Shown here in pieces: positions 12,701 through 23,171 of a stretch of DNA of 64,000 bases. The first letter of the stretch is position 1; every line of letters starts with the position of its first letter. The notes below the pieces were generated by a model, which was not told the DNA's origin, did not search any database, and was given only the letters and a program-made list of their open reading frames with translations. The position numbers and the translations under genes were made by a program. Where the stretch lies: assembly GCF_036785885.1 (NCBI RefSeq), contig NC_092317.1, forward strand, positions 1,862,501 to 1,926,500. The letters are read 5' to 3'. The DNA is from Coffea arabica. Its lineage: Eukaryota; Streptophyta; Magnoliopsida; Gentianales; Rubiaceae.

Positions 12701-15209
12701 AGCAGGAGATCTCACAGCTCTAAAGGAAAAACTTGAACAAGAGGTAAATTTTAGTGACCAAACATGTTTTATTGTCTTTGGATATAAGCATTATCAACTT
12801 TTCTTTCTGTTTCATTATGTCAATTTATTTGTTTTGTCTTTATAAGCAACAGATGAACAGAATACAAGAGTTCAGTTTTCTGTCTTAAAAAAGGAGTGGC
12901 TTGTGTAATTTAAAGATGTTTTATAAGAAACAAAACCTGTAAAGGAAAGGAGTTAAAAAGCCTTAGAATTCCAGAAGGGTGAAGTACCTCAAGCATATCT
13001 CACGTAGAATAGCTGCACAAACTCTGCCGTTAATGTTGGCTGCCTGTCCAAAAATTTAAGTTCATCATTTGACAAGACAAGTTGTGGTTGGTGATATACA
13101 GTACTGTCATAAAATATATGTTATTTAGAGCCTTAGAAAGTGTAGAGAGGTGGATTCTAATATTATTTAGATGAGTTAAGGTGATGCTGTTTCCACTGCA
13201 ACTGTGAGAAGGCATGGAAATGCTAGTGTTAATGGTGTAATTAACTTCAGGAGCTCTCTCTCTCTCTCTCTCTCACTCTCACACACATGCGTACAAACCT
13301 GATATGTAGCCCTTAATGGACAAAGCTGTGTTCTTTCCTAAGTGGGTATGATAAAGTTCTCTTTCTTGTTTTGTACAATAAAGTTGTCGTACTCCTAAAC
13401 TTATTTTATGGATGCCTATGGTTCAGGCTTCTGAGAATCTTGGAATGGCCATGATCTACACATTGGTTACTTCAGCCAAGGAGTGGCTATCTGAAAGATT
13501 TGCTCAAGATGGCGATGCTGAGAATGCCGACGAAGATGAGGTGGCAAAAGACGAGGTATTATTGTTTTTTCTTTTTTATTTGTAATACAGTTTATTCAGC
13601 TTCTTTTATAGGTGCAGGTTCATTCTTGTGTTTCTCAAATCTCCATATATTAAGGCTGTTAATATGGTTCCTTCCCTAATTAACTGGCAAGTAAATAGAT
13701 CTTTATTTTCCAAGAATTCATAAGCATGGAGCAAGAGCCTTACCTTGAGTATTCAATTGGGAATTAGCACCTTTTAGTTTGTATTTCTCTTGGTACTGAA
13801 TCAACAATATTTATTATAATTGACAATATCTTTTCACCTAATTTTTTAATGGGTCTTTACCACGATTCAGATAATCGTGCCTCATGGAGAGCCAGTCACG
13901 ATTGAGACATTTTTGGCTTGGAGGGAAAGATTTGAAGCAGAATTAGCGCTGGAAAGAGCCAAGTGAGTTCAAGTGCATGTTTCAATAGCTTTTCAAATAA
14001 AGGACTTGGCTAAACGAAGGTCATCTTATTACCTTTGTTTTCTTCATCCTAATGGATGGTTTGCATCAAACTTTAGGCTTATGCCTGATTCAGCGCTTAC
14101 AGCACCCAAGGAAAAGAAGCTTACGGGCAGACAATGGTTTGAAAGTGGAAGAGCTTCTGCGGTAGTCCTATTCTTCAGTCTATTTTATCTGCTTAATGAA
14201 TTGTCCTAGTCTGAACTTAGGCCCACCTAATCTCATTTGCCTTTATTATAGTTCTTTACCAAGTCAAGGGAAATTCTTTCTCCAGTTTGGGTAGACTCGT
14301 GCAATTTTCCATTTTCCATCATATTTGCCAGTATCTATTAAGACCTTTTATTTAGATGCATATCATTGAATTGAAAGAGGAAATGGCAATTGCAATATAA
14401 GATGTATTCAAGTCCAATTGCAATAGCATGAAAGTTTTCACTGTTGGTTGCAATAATTGAATATCTCTTGAGACATAGTTGATCAAAGATTCATAATGTT
14501 GAGTTGAAAGAGGAATTGCAATTGCAGTAGAAGATTCTGTCCAGGTTGAGTTCCAATAGTGCTAAGAAACTGTCACTGCTTATACATGCAACAATTGATT
14601 TTCTTCCATTCTTTCTGTGTTTCAAGTCTATGCTGGAAGCGGTAACCATGGAATTGTAGAGCTTAGCCCTGACAGAGATCCTTATAGGTTCCGACATAGG
14701 CAGAGCCCAAGAACTTCTCATAATGATGAACCAAGAGCCATCAATTAAATAAGCATTGGAACTTGTTTTCTCACAATAATGATATAGATTCCCACTGTGA
14801 TATGCTGTGAGTTGGGTGTTAAGAAGTGGTGCGCGGATCCGTTTCAAAATTTTTTTGGCACAGTTAGTCAGTTGTCCTATATGCTGCAACTTTGGCAAAT
14901 GTAGTAGTTTGAAGATTTACTTGAAAATGTCAATTATGTGTTCTTTATCCTCCCTGCAGAAAGGTGCGGCTTCAATTGATGAAGAATCTGATGAGGATGA
15001 GGAAGATATTGACCTTGATGATGACGATTTTGAAGGTGAGCCTCGCTTTAACAGCACTTGGTATTTTTTCCCCCCTCCTTTTTTCTCCTTTTTCAATTGG
15101 GACTTAACTGCCCCCTTTGTGGATGGCAGATGATGAAGAAGATATGTTGGAGCATTATCTGGCAGAGAAATCAGATGCATCCTCTCATTCTTCAAGGAGA
15201 GCCAATTAG
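9786..15209 (+). CDS. RWDD1: RWD-domain protein, RWDD1/Gir2 (DFRP2) type, 11 coding exons
   Basis: Predicted regulator of translation factors. RWDD1/Gir2 proteins bind DRG2/Rbg2-type GTPases and, through the RWD domain, the Gcn1 stress-signalling protein. Exons: 9786-9792, 11433-11498, 11606-11673, 11891-11921, 12043-12112, 12686-12743, 13427-13555, 13871-13962, 14077-14161, 14960-15035, 15130-15209. All use GT-AG and the phases join to 253 residues, close to the 252 I recall for At1g51730. The RWD domain (about 5-120) includes EQDMEIEALEAILMDDF and VRLALIFSHTEKYPDEPPLL. The C-terminal half has the ETFLAWRERFEAELALERAK and LTGRQWFESGRAS blocks, then a long acidic Asp/Glu run and EEDMLEHYLAEKSD. 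Plant databases often call it a ubiquitin-conjugating-like protein, but no catalytic Cys motif is seen. Confidence 0.93.
10461..10980. repeat. 260-bp tandem duplication in RWD intron 1
   Basis: Two head-to-tail copies, 10461-10720 and 10721-10980, share landmarks such as GATAACCTACTGTGCACAAA and TTGGTTGAGACTAT at a 260-bp offset. They differ at scattered sites and by a longer T-run in the second copy. The unit lies wholly within the first intron and has no coding signal. Confidence 0.85.
13253..13275. repeat. (CT)n microsatellite in RWD intron 6
   Basis: Short dinucleotide tract followed by CACTCTCACACACA. No function is implied. Confidence 0.7.
14340..14610. repeat. imperfect tandem duplication in RWD intron 9
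   Basis: Two similar stretches offset by about 133 bp share blocks such as TTGAAAGAGGAA..GCAATTGCA and TGCAA.AATTGA.T. They are much diverged, which suggests an old local duplication. Confidence 0.45.
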
Positions 15210-15795
15210 AAGGACAGAGGGTAGAATTAAGGTTTTTTTTTTTTCGACTCTTATTCCCATAGCCAGTTTATATATCAAATTTAAGCCCGTTATGTGATGT
15301 TGTAATAGTCGCAATACCAATGTGAGCAACGGACTAACCAATTTTGGGCCTCGACCAGAGGAAATGCATAGTATTGAAGCTCCAGGAACGAGGGGACCCC
15401 CCACACAAAAACACCACAAATTCCAGCAGACTTTGCCCTGAATACTGATATAGGCTAAGGTAGTGATTTAAGTTAATCATGTCCCTTGGCAGCTTTTCAG
15501 TTTGTAAGCATTTCCACTATTTGTCTCCGCAAGAGTAAGCCGCAATTGGTGGTTCTTCCCGCTGGCTTTCCAGAAAATTGGACGCTAATCCTTTTTATAG
15601 CAAGTAAAAGGCCTTGGATTTGATTAGATATATGCTTTGGGTAAATTAAGATTTTACCTAAGACATCTCTTTATCTGCTTATACATGGAGGGACACAACA
15701 CAAATGATAGCAATTCTATTTCCTTCCATCCTATCCTTTGCAGTTAAATACAGATACGTAAAAGCAAGGAAGGAAGGTTGCAGGTCTTCTATGGA

Positions 15796-16671
15796 TTAAT
15801 AGTAAGATCCTCCTTGAGCGGTGGCTTTTGTGGCTTTAAAGCCAGCATCCTCGCTCTCTTTAGGGGCCAAAGATACGGAGCTTGTGAGTCTCTTGAGCCT
15901 CTGTTGCACCTTCTGAAGCACTCTTGTCGTTTGAACCCGAGATAAATGACAGCCCAGCGAGTCCAAGTACCAGCCGCTCCTTCCTTTGAAGCCAACAATT
16001 TGACCTCCTTCAATCGGAAGGGAAAATGGCGCTCCTTCTTCAACCCCATATGGCCCGAAGGTTCTTTTATTGCTCTTAAACGTGAGTGCCCGGATCACAG
16101 GACTGCCACCATGAACCACGGGAGCGACAAAACCGCTTACACTCGTCAGGAACTCGTCTGGGAACTGTAGCTTGATCTACCGCCGTGAATCAAGAACAAA
16201 AGAAACAATCAAGCCTCCTATCAGTCATTTTTACCAACCCGAATGAAACATGACTTTGATGTTAGACTCTGATCTTCATAAATCAAACCCATGTGATAAA
16301 AATTTTTGCTTGAAAAAAAAAAAAAAGCTTCTTACCTCGGAGGTTTTGCTACCTCCAACGCCTCCATGCTTTTCTCCAACAAAGGGCTTCCCGTTCTTAT
16401 CATAGACCACACGCATGGAGTCTATGCAGCGGGCATGAACAAGTGTAATTTCCCTCACACCATTGTAACTGCCATCATCCCATGCGCTTCCACCATTTCC
16501 TCCCCATGGTCCAACTGCTATTCTCTTCTTCTTCTCGCCACTCTGATTGCTCTCACCTTCCTTTCATGATCAAATAAATGCCAACTTTAGAAGTAACAGA
16601 CAAGAACGATAAAATTGAACTAATTAGGGAGGAAACAATTCAGTACGAAAGAGACCAGGAACTCATACCAT
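15796..16671 (-). CDS. jacalin-related lectin (mannose-binding type)
   Basis: Predicted cytosolic or nuclear sugar-binding protein of the jacalin-related family, often linked to defence and stress. Proposed exons are 16669-16671 (ATG only), 16336-16560 and 15796-16176, joining in frame to 202 residues. A single jacalin fold spans about residues 14-155: GPWGGNGGSAWDDG, IDSMRVVYDKNGK, and the sugar-site loop GRSGWYLD at 141-148. No signal peptide is seen, which fits the cytoplasmic mannose-specific class. About 45 residues follow the fold, rich in Lys, Ser and Ala, and belong to no domain I recognise. The AUG-only first exon is the least certain part: ATG abuts GTATGAG, and exon 2 has no in-frame ATG before the conserved start of the domain. 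The gene faces the RWD gene 3' end to 3' end. Confidence 0.85.
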
Positions 16672-16751
16672 GTTGGTTGAACCAGGAAAATGCGAGGGGT
16701 TAATTGATGATGCCAATGATCGATCCTGTGTACCTGAAGAATACAAAAGAC

Positions 16752-16762
16752 CTATAAATATA
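16752..16762 (-). promoter_or_regulatory. possible TATA box of lectin gene
   Basis: On the minus strand this reads CTATATTTATAGG, about 80-90 bp upstream of the proposed ATG. Position and sequence fit a TATA element, but the transcription start is unknown. Confidence 0.35.
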
Positions 16763-16919
16763 GGCTGTGAAAGGATGCTGATAGAGCAAAAAATGCTGCA
16801 GAATCGGAATATGAACTGATACAGGGAAGGGTACAAAGGAAGGGGTGGGTGAGTGACCACATTTTTTTTTGTTTTTTTTTTTGGTATAGCATCTGATACC
16901 ATTTGAACTTTGTAGCACT

Positions 16920-18083
16920 ATCCCTATCCAGGAATTTTCCTTTTTTTTTTCTTTTTGTTCTCTTTGTCCCGAAATTTAACGGCTGAAATTTGCTCCTTTT
17001 TGAGTTGAATACCAGCACAACTTATCCTTGAATGATCTTTAAAGCGTAAGAGGGACGCAGAATAATGAAGAAAATGCAATGCATGGATTTCTGTTTACTC
17101 AATGCGAAATGTTAACTTAATTAGCTAGGCATTGCGTTGGACGGACATTATGCCCATTTCCTTATATAATTCTCCATCGTTGAATTGTGCAATCTCTTTG
17201 GACCGACTACTTGGCTATCGGGTCCTGATTTCTGACTTATGGTGTTTATAAAACCATAGCTAAGTGTTTATGATGTTAAAAAAAAATTTTTTTTGCTAGC
17301 CCAAAGCCACTTTCTTCATTTGTTCATCTCTCCTTTTAATCCACCTTCTGATAGTGAAGCCCAAACCACAAGAATTGAACCGGAAAAGTCAATTAATTAA
17401 TCAAACACTTCATTTATGATCAAAATCGACTCTTTTAAAAAGTGTTAAGTATTTTTCACAATATCATATCAGCATCAGCAGCGTGTTTTTCATGGTTCAA
17501 ATCAGATCAAATCAAATTTTTTAATTTAATAATAAATTGTTCAAATCGGATCGAGTGAATCACGCTTGAGATCAGGTCACATCAATTTTGTCTAATTTAA
17601 TATAATAGATTGTTCAATTCCGATCGAGTTAATCTCACGTAACCTGGACTTGGAGCATAAAAAGCACGGTGTGGTGGGCCCTGCAACTGAATTAGTCCAT
17701 ATAGTCGGGTTGCAAATTGGCCCCCGTAGTGGTAACAACAGGACTAGCCCATATTACATCGATGTCCAAAACAATTGCAGATTCCAAGGTCTCAACCAGA
17801 TGTCAGCCCACGCCGGCCATGAAAAACACGTGACAATTTCAATTAACACCGCGAAAGTGGTGACTACCGCGACAGCCGCAATTGCAACGGTACCGGAATT
17901 TAGGAGAGTCAGAGACGCATCTACGTCGACAAGCCTCCGCGATACGGCAATAGTCTCAAGCGCTGTAAACTTATTAATTAATTCTACTCCACGCCTTTAT
18001 TATCTTCCACCAACTCTATCCCAACGCTCCTACTCCTAGCTTCATTTCGACGGGGAAAAAGGGAAAATATATAAAACAGTGAT
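16920..18083. other. lectin/IAR3 divergent intergenic region
   Basis: No gene recognised. Around 17490-17640 two related stretches share TTGTTCAA(A/T)TC.GATCGAGT, an old local duplication. A G-box CACGTG lies at 17827-17832, about 250 bp upstream of the IAR3 start codon. No convincing TATA box was found for IAR3; a TATATAA at about 18069 is too close to the ATG. Confidence 0.4.
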
Positions 18084-21000
18084 ATGGGTGTTTCCAGATG
18101 GATTTTCTTGATATATTCTCTTCTAGTGATTCCACCAAATCCCATTGGTTGTTTGAGTTCAAAGGAGATTTCAGAGATTCCAGTAAGTTTTCTCAATTTT
18201 GCCAAGAAAGCTGAGGTCTTTGATTGGATGGTTGGTATTAGGAGAAAGATTCATGAGAATCCTGAGCTGGGCTATGAAGAATTTGAGACTAGTAAGCTTG
18301 TAAGAGAAGAATTGGATAAGATGGGGATTCCTTATAAGTATCCTGTTGCTGTTACTGGTGTGGTTGGATTTGTTGGTTCAGGAGAGCCTCCTTTTGTTGC
18401 CTTAAGGGCTGATATGGATGCACTTGCCATGCAGGTTTTGCTCAATCTTTGCCACTTTTCTTGCCATCTAAAAATAACTGTTGACTTTTTATTGGATGCC
18501 ATGGCTTGTAGCATTTTTTTTTTTTTTGGTATGGATTTTGGTCTAAATTGAAGCAAGAGAGAAGGATATGATTTTTGATATTTCATAGGAAATGCTGGAG
18601 TGGGAGCACAAGAGCAAAAATCCTGGGAAGATGCACGCTTGTGGACATGATGCACACGTTGCAATGCTACTCGGTGCTGCAAAGATTCTACAAGAGCATC
18701 GCAAAATTTTGAAGGTTTGATTATTTCATCTTTTTGTGCAGTTTTTACAGTTTTGTTTTTGCTGTTGGTAATTGCAATTACTTATTGCTATTTGTTCCTT
18801 CCATATGTTGATTTATTACGTGCTCGACCTCTTTACAACAACTTACTTGAGTGTCAGTTACTATCAAAAGTCATTGGACAATGTATCATTGAAACAACGA
18901 GGGCTCCATTTCTCTTTCCCTCCCAGGTGCTGTTTGTCTGCTGACTCACTGCGGTGGGTGGGGTGAATTAAGAGAAGGTTAGTTGGATAGGGAACATGGT
19001 TTGGAATATCCTTAGGCTGTAATGGAGATTACTCAGGAAGTTATCATCCTGCAAAAGAGAAAAGATGATACCATCAGTATCATTCCAGGTTATTATAATA
19101 TGCAAAATTACATATCGAGAATGATGCATCTTCTGTTTCAATTTGATAAGGACATGAGTTAGTGTTCTGACTGTTAGAGAAGCTTCTGTGAGGCAAAAGG
19201 GTTTAAACATACATATGATACGGGATTGTGCCTCTAGGGAGATTGTTGGCAATGCACAGATTTGAGGATTCTGCTTGCTTGAGATGCTGCCATTTTTCAA
19301 TATCCAACTGCTAGGGAGACTTTTGAAGTTGGACATGTACATTTCCAGGACATATTGCTGTTAAATTGATTGTTTGCCATTGTACCATTGACTACTTCTT
19401 CTCATGCTTTTTGATTTAGCACAGAATCATTGATGGTATTTTAGGTACTTTGTCCAGATCATTCTGCTAAAGTTGAATGACTAGTTCAGTGTTTTGCATA
19501 GAAAGCTCAAGGATTAGTTTTAGCACTTTCTGTTGTACAGCTTCACTAATAAGATTCCTAATGTAACTATGCTGAGACTCACTGGCTTGAACTTTTAGTA
19601 TTAACAACAAATTCATGAAGAGTCTAAAAGTGTTTGGTTATCTCAGTCTTAGTGCGTCTCACGCTTAGGACTATACTGCTCCTTCCATATTCCATAGGTT
19701 GCTTCACTATCATTTAGCATCATCTTACTTATTAGTGGATGGAGGGATAGTGTTCAAATTGTAAGACTAAAAAGCCTCAAACATGTGTGGATCTGTTTCA
19801 GTTTCCTCCAGACTAGTGCAACAATATCAGTCATAGAAATCTCTCCATTCCAGTATAGTAGTATGTTTAGGAAAGCATTACAGATAATCTGTTGCTTACA
19901 AAATGCCTGATAATAACGTTTTCTTGCTTCTCCTTTTCCAAGAGTTGAAATTGTCCAAAATTTCCTGGTATTTGACAGGGAACAGTTGTTCTTGTCTTCC
20001 AACCAGCTGAAGAAGGAGGTGGAGGGGCAAAGAAAATGATAGATGCAGGGGTGATAGAAAATGTCAAAGCCATCTTTGGTCTCCATGTCAAACCTGACTT
20101 GCCTGTGGGTGAAGTGGAAAGCAGACCTGGTCCTTTGTTGGCTGGAAGTGGCTTTTTTGAAGCTGTAATAAGTGGAAAAGGTGGTCATGCTGCGATTCCT
20201 CAGCACTCTATAGATCCAATAGTAGCAGCATCCAATGTGATTGTGAGTTTACAACATTTAGTTTCCCGAGAAGCTGATCCTCTTGACTCTCAGGTACCTC
20301 TCTCTCTCTCCCCCCGATTGTGCACGCCCACATATAGGTGTATCGAGGTTCTTTACAGAATGAATGTGTCATCGTGATTAGGTCCTCATACCTTGAAGTC
20401 TTCCTGTGATGTCATAATCTTTAACTTCAGCACTATACGCCCTTTTGATTATACCATGAGCTGAGACATCCAAGTCCTGCACATCATAATGAAATAGATT
20501 TACCTCTTTTACTTTTAGGAGCAGGATCTTGATTTTATTGAAAATATGTTACTGAGAGGTGGACTATGTCCAGTGAATTATGATTGTGTATTTAGTTGGT
20601 TGTGTTGGACAGCTTTTGACAAAAAGTTAGTCTACAAAAATTTCATAAGTTTACTTCAAACATTGTCATTTCTCAAGTATTCCCTGTGCTTTCCTTTTGT
20701 ATCTAAATTTGCAGTGGAGATGTTCTGTGAAGTCGTAGTTGCAATCATACAAAAAGCAGGATATTTTAGCACCAACTGTGTAACTTAATGCACCTTTTTT
20801 TAAAGGAAATCTTCTCCTTGACTTAATAGCGAGATGATGTCGTATTTATCTTTTGAAGGAAATAGTGACTTGTACTGAAATGTCAATAGTTACCAATTAA
20901 AGATCTGGAACATAAATCCACACGTGCAGGTAGTTACGGTGGGCAAATTCCAAGGAGGTGGGGCATTTAATGTCATACCTGATTCAGTAACTATTGGTGG

Positions 21001-22121
21001 CACTTTTCGAGCCTTCTCTAAGGAGAGCTTGATGCAGCTCAGACAGCGGATTGAGGAGGTACTATGTGGACTTTAGCTGATGTTGTTTGGTAGCTAATTC
21101 ATGATATGCGTAATTACTTTAAATTAGACTCATTAATCATCAGTTTCATCATCCTCGGTCAGCTTTCAGAAAAGATTGCATAAATTGGCTTATAGAATGC
21201 TTGTGGCTATGGCTGTTGCTGTAGCTGTTGTTGCATGGGAAGGGGAAATTAGAGGCTTTTCTCTGTATACTGGCTCATTTTGTCATGTTATCATGGAGAA
21301 ACTTTGAGCCGTATTCTGTGTTTCATTAGATCCCAACCTGTGGGCGAAAAAGTACCAAGAACATGTTTTAGTTGTTTTTGGAGATAGCTCTTTTTACAGA
21401 AATTTTTTCTCCAAAATGAACTTGTTTTCTGCTTCCCAACATTGGCCCATTTATGGCAAAAGTGGCTGCTTCTTGTGTCAAGGTTAGCCTGATAAAAGAG
21501 ATTTCTATATCAAGCATATCTACTTCGTTTACTTACCCAAAGAGGGAAGAGGAGGATGCTTACACGTTTTATTGCATGTGCAAGTCACGACTTGCATTAT
21601 TGTTCCTTTGCCGTATCATGGCTGCAGTGTCATTCAATCATTAATTACCAACATTTTTGTTGTTTGATTTCTGTTTTACTTTAATTAGACACTGAATCTA
21701 CTTCCTCTTGCAGGTCATTGTTGGGCAAGCTGCTGTCCAGAGGTGCAACGCTACTGTAAACTTTCTTTCCACTGAGAAGCCTTTCTTCCCTCCGACCGTT
21801 AATAATAAAGACTTGCACAATCACTTCCTAAAAGTTGCTAGTGATATGGTTGGCACAGCCAATGTCAAGGAGATGCAACCATTGATGGGATCTGAGGACT
21901 TCTCATTTTTCCAAGAGGTTATACCTGGTTACTTCATTTTTATTGGAGTAAAGGATGAAAAAAATACGAAGCCTGCATCAGTGCACTCACCATTTTTTAA
22001 GATCAATGAAGATGCGCTTCCTTTGGGTGCTGCTCTTCATGCATCTTTGGCTATTAGGTTTCTTCTTGAAAGCAATGCTGAGACTCCATTGCTGAATCAG
22101 AAGCTTCGTGATGAACTATAA
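18084..22121 (+). CDS. IAR3: IAA-amino acid hydrolase, IAR3/ILR1 family (peptidase M20D)
   Basis: Predicted to release free auxin, and possibly 12-OH-jasmonate, from amide conjugates such as IAA-Ala in the ER lumen. Exons 18084-18434, 18589-18714, 19979-20293, 20930-21058 and 21714-22121 are all in phase, giving 442 residues against about 440 for Arabidopsis IAR3. A hydrophobic signal peptide spans about 1-24, ending near IGCLS. The metal site motifs of M20D are present: [29 protein letters not shown] and [10 protein letters not shown] dimerisation-domain block [20 protein letters not shown] lies in exon 3. The protein ends QKLRDEL, a KDEL-type ER retention signal expected for this family. 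Intron 2 is long (1264 bp). Assignment to IAR3 rather than another ILL paralogue rests on synteny with the PWO, RWD and GT14 genes. Confidence 0.93.
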
Positions 22122-23171
22122 GCCTTCAAAAGTCATCATTTTTTTATCAACGGTTCAAAACGATGCCTATCTGTAAATACTGTATGCATTGGTCAATTTT
22201 GCTTTCCGAAAGTGAAAACAATTGATAAAATTTCAATCCGAGGGCATTCCAGTTTCCAGCCAGCCTTCTTTTTCTTCTCCAACTTTTCTGCTTTCTCTTT
22301 GGGTGAAAAAGGCATTAGCAAAGAGGCTTTCCGCGTCAGCAGAGTAGAATGGTATAATCCTTAGTATGCTGTTTAGTCGTCAAAGGTCTAGCCATAGTAG
22401 TGTTCTTTCAATTCCTTGAAATAAACACAGAGATGTAATATAGTCTCTCCAAACTTCTAGAGGATCATAATGCTTTTGTTAGAATTTTTCTTGAACAATG
22501 GACACAAAAACCTCTTAACCTTGTTTGTCATTATAATCTTGGAAGTCTGAAAGCAGGGGAATCTATGATTTGTTTCAGTAAGATGATGATGGAGTAAAAT
22601 CATCCGTTTACCTCCCCAAGACCTGCCACGAAATCTTCACTCTTCTGCCTATGCATATCAACTCCCTCCATTCCTTTTAGATAAACGCTTCGCTGCATTT
22701 AAGCATGCCTATGACGATAAAATTTGATAATGTATACACTGACACGTATATAAGATTGATCCTAATGTAGACAACTGATATTTGACAGTTGGACAAACTG
22801 AATATAGGTCCAAGAGATGTAAAAGGACCCAAAATGAGCAAGTAAATAAATAGAAAACAAGCAAAGCTTGGGGAAGGCAGGTAGCTAACAGCAGATATGA
22901 ATATCCCGTGAAACCCAAGTCATATTCCACGTTGCCCACCTCCAAGAAGGGCCATCATGATCGCATTTCATACAAATATGATACAATATCGTTACATCCA
23001 AAGGACCTCAGAATGTTGTATTACTGAAGATATATGCTATCATACTTCTGTAATCTCTATATTCAAAATGATAATCTATGTGTTTTTGCCTGTGAACCTG
23101 ACATGGAATAGATAATTACATTTCAAGCCTCCAATAGTGACCCAAAACTGAAGCTTACTAGAGCTTCTTCA
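22122..23171. other. convergent 3' zone of IAR3 and GT14 genes
   Basis: No further gene seen. It must contain the 3' UTRs of both genes, which point at each other across about 1.05 kb. Confidence 0.45.

Noticed and set aside
19754-20206. 150-residue minus-strand ORF
   Set aside because: It is the shadow of IAR3 exon 3, which carries family motifs on the plus strand.
18084-22121. miR167 target site in IAR3, reported for Arabidopsis
   Set aside because: I scanned by eye and saw no convincing complement; an alignment-based target search would decide.
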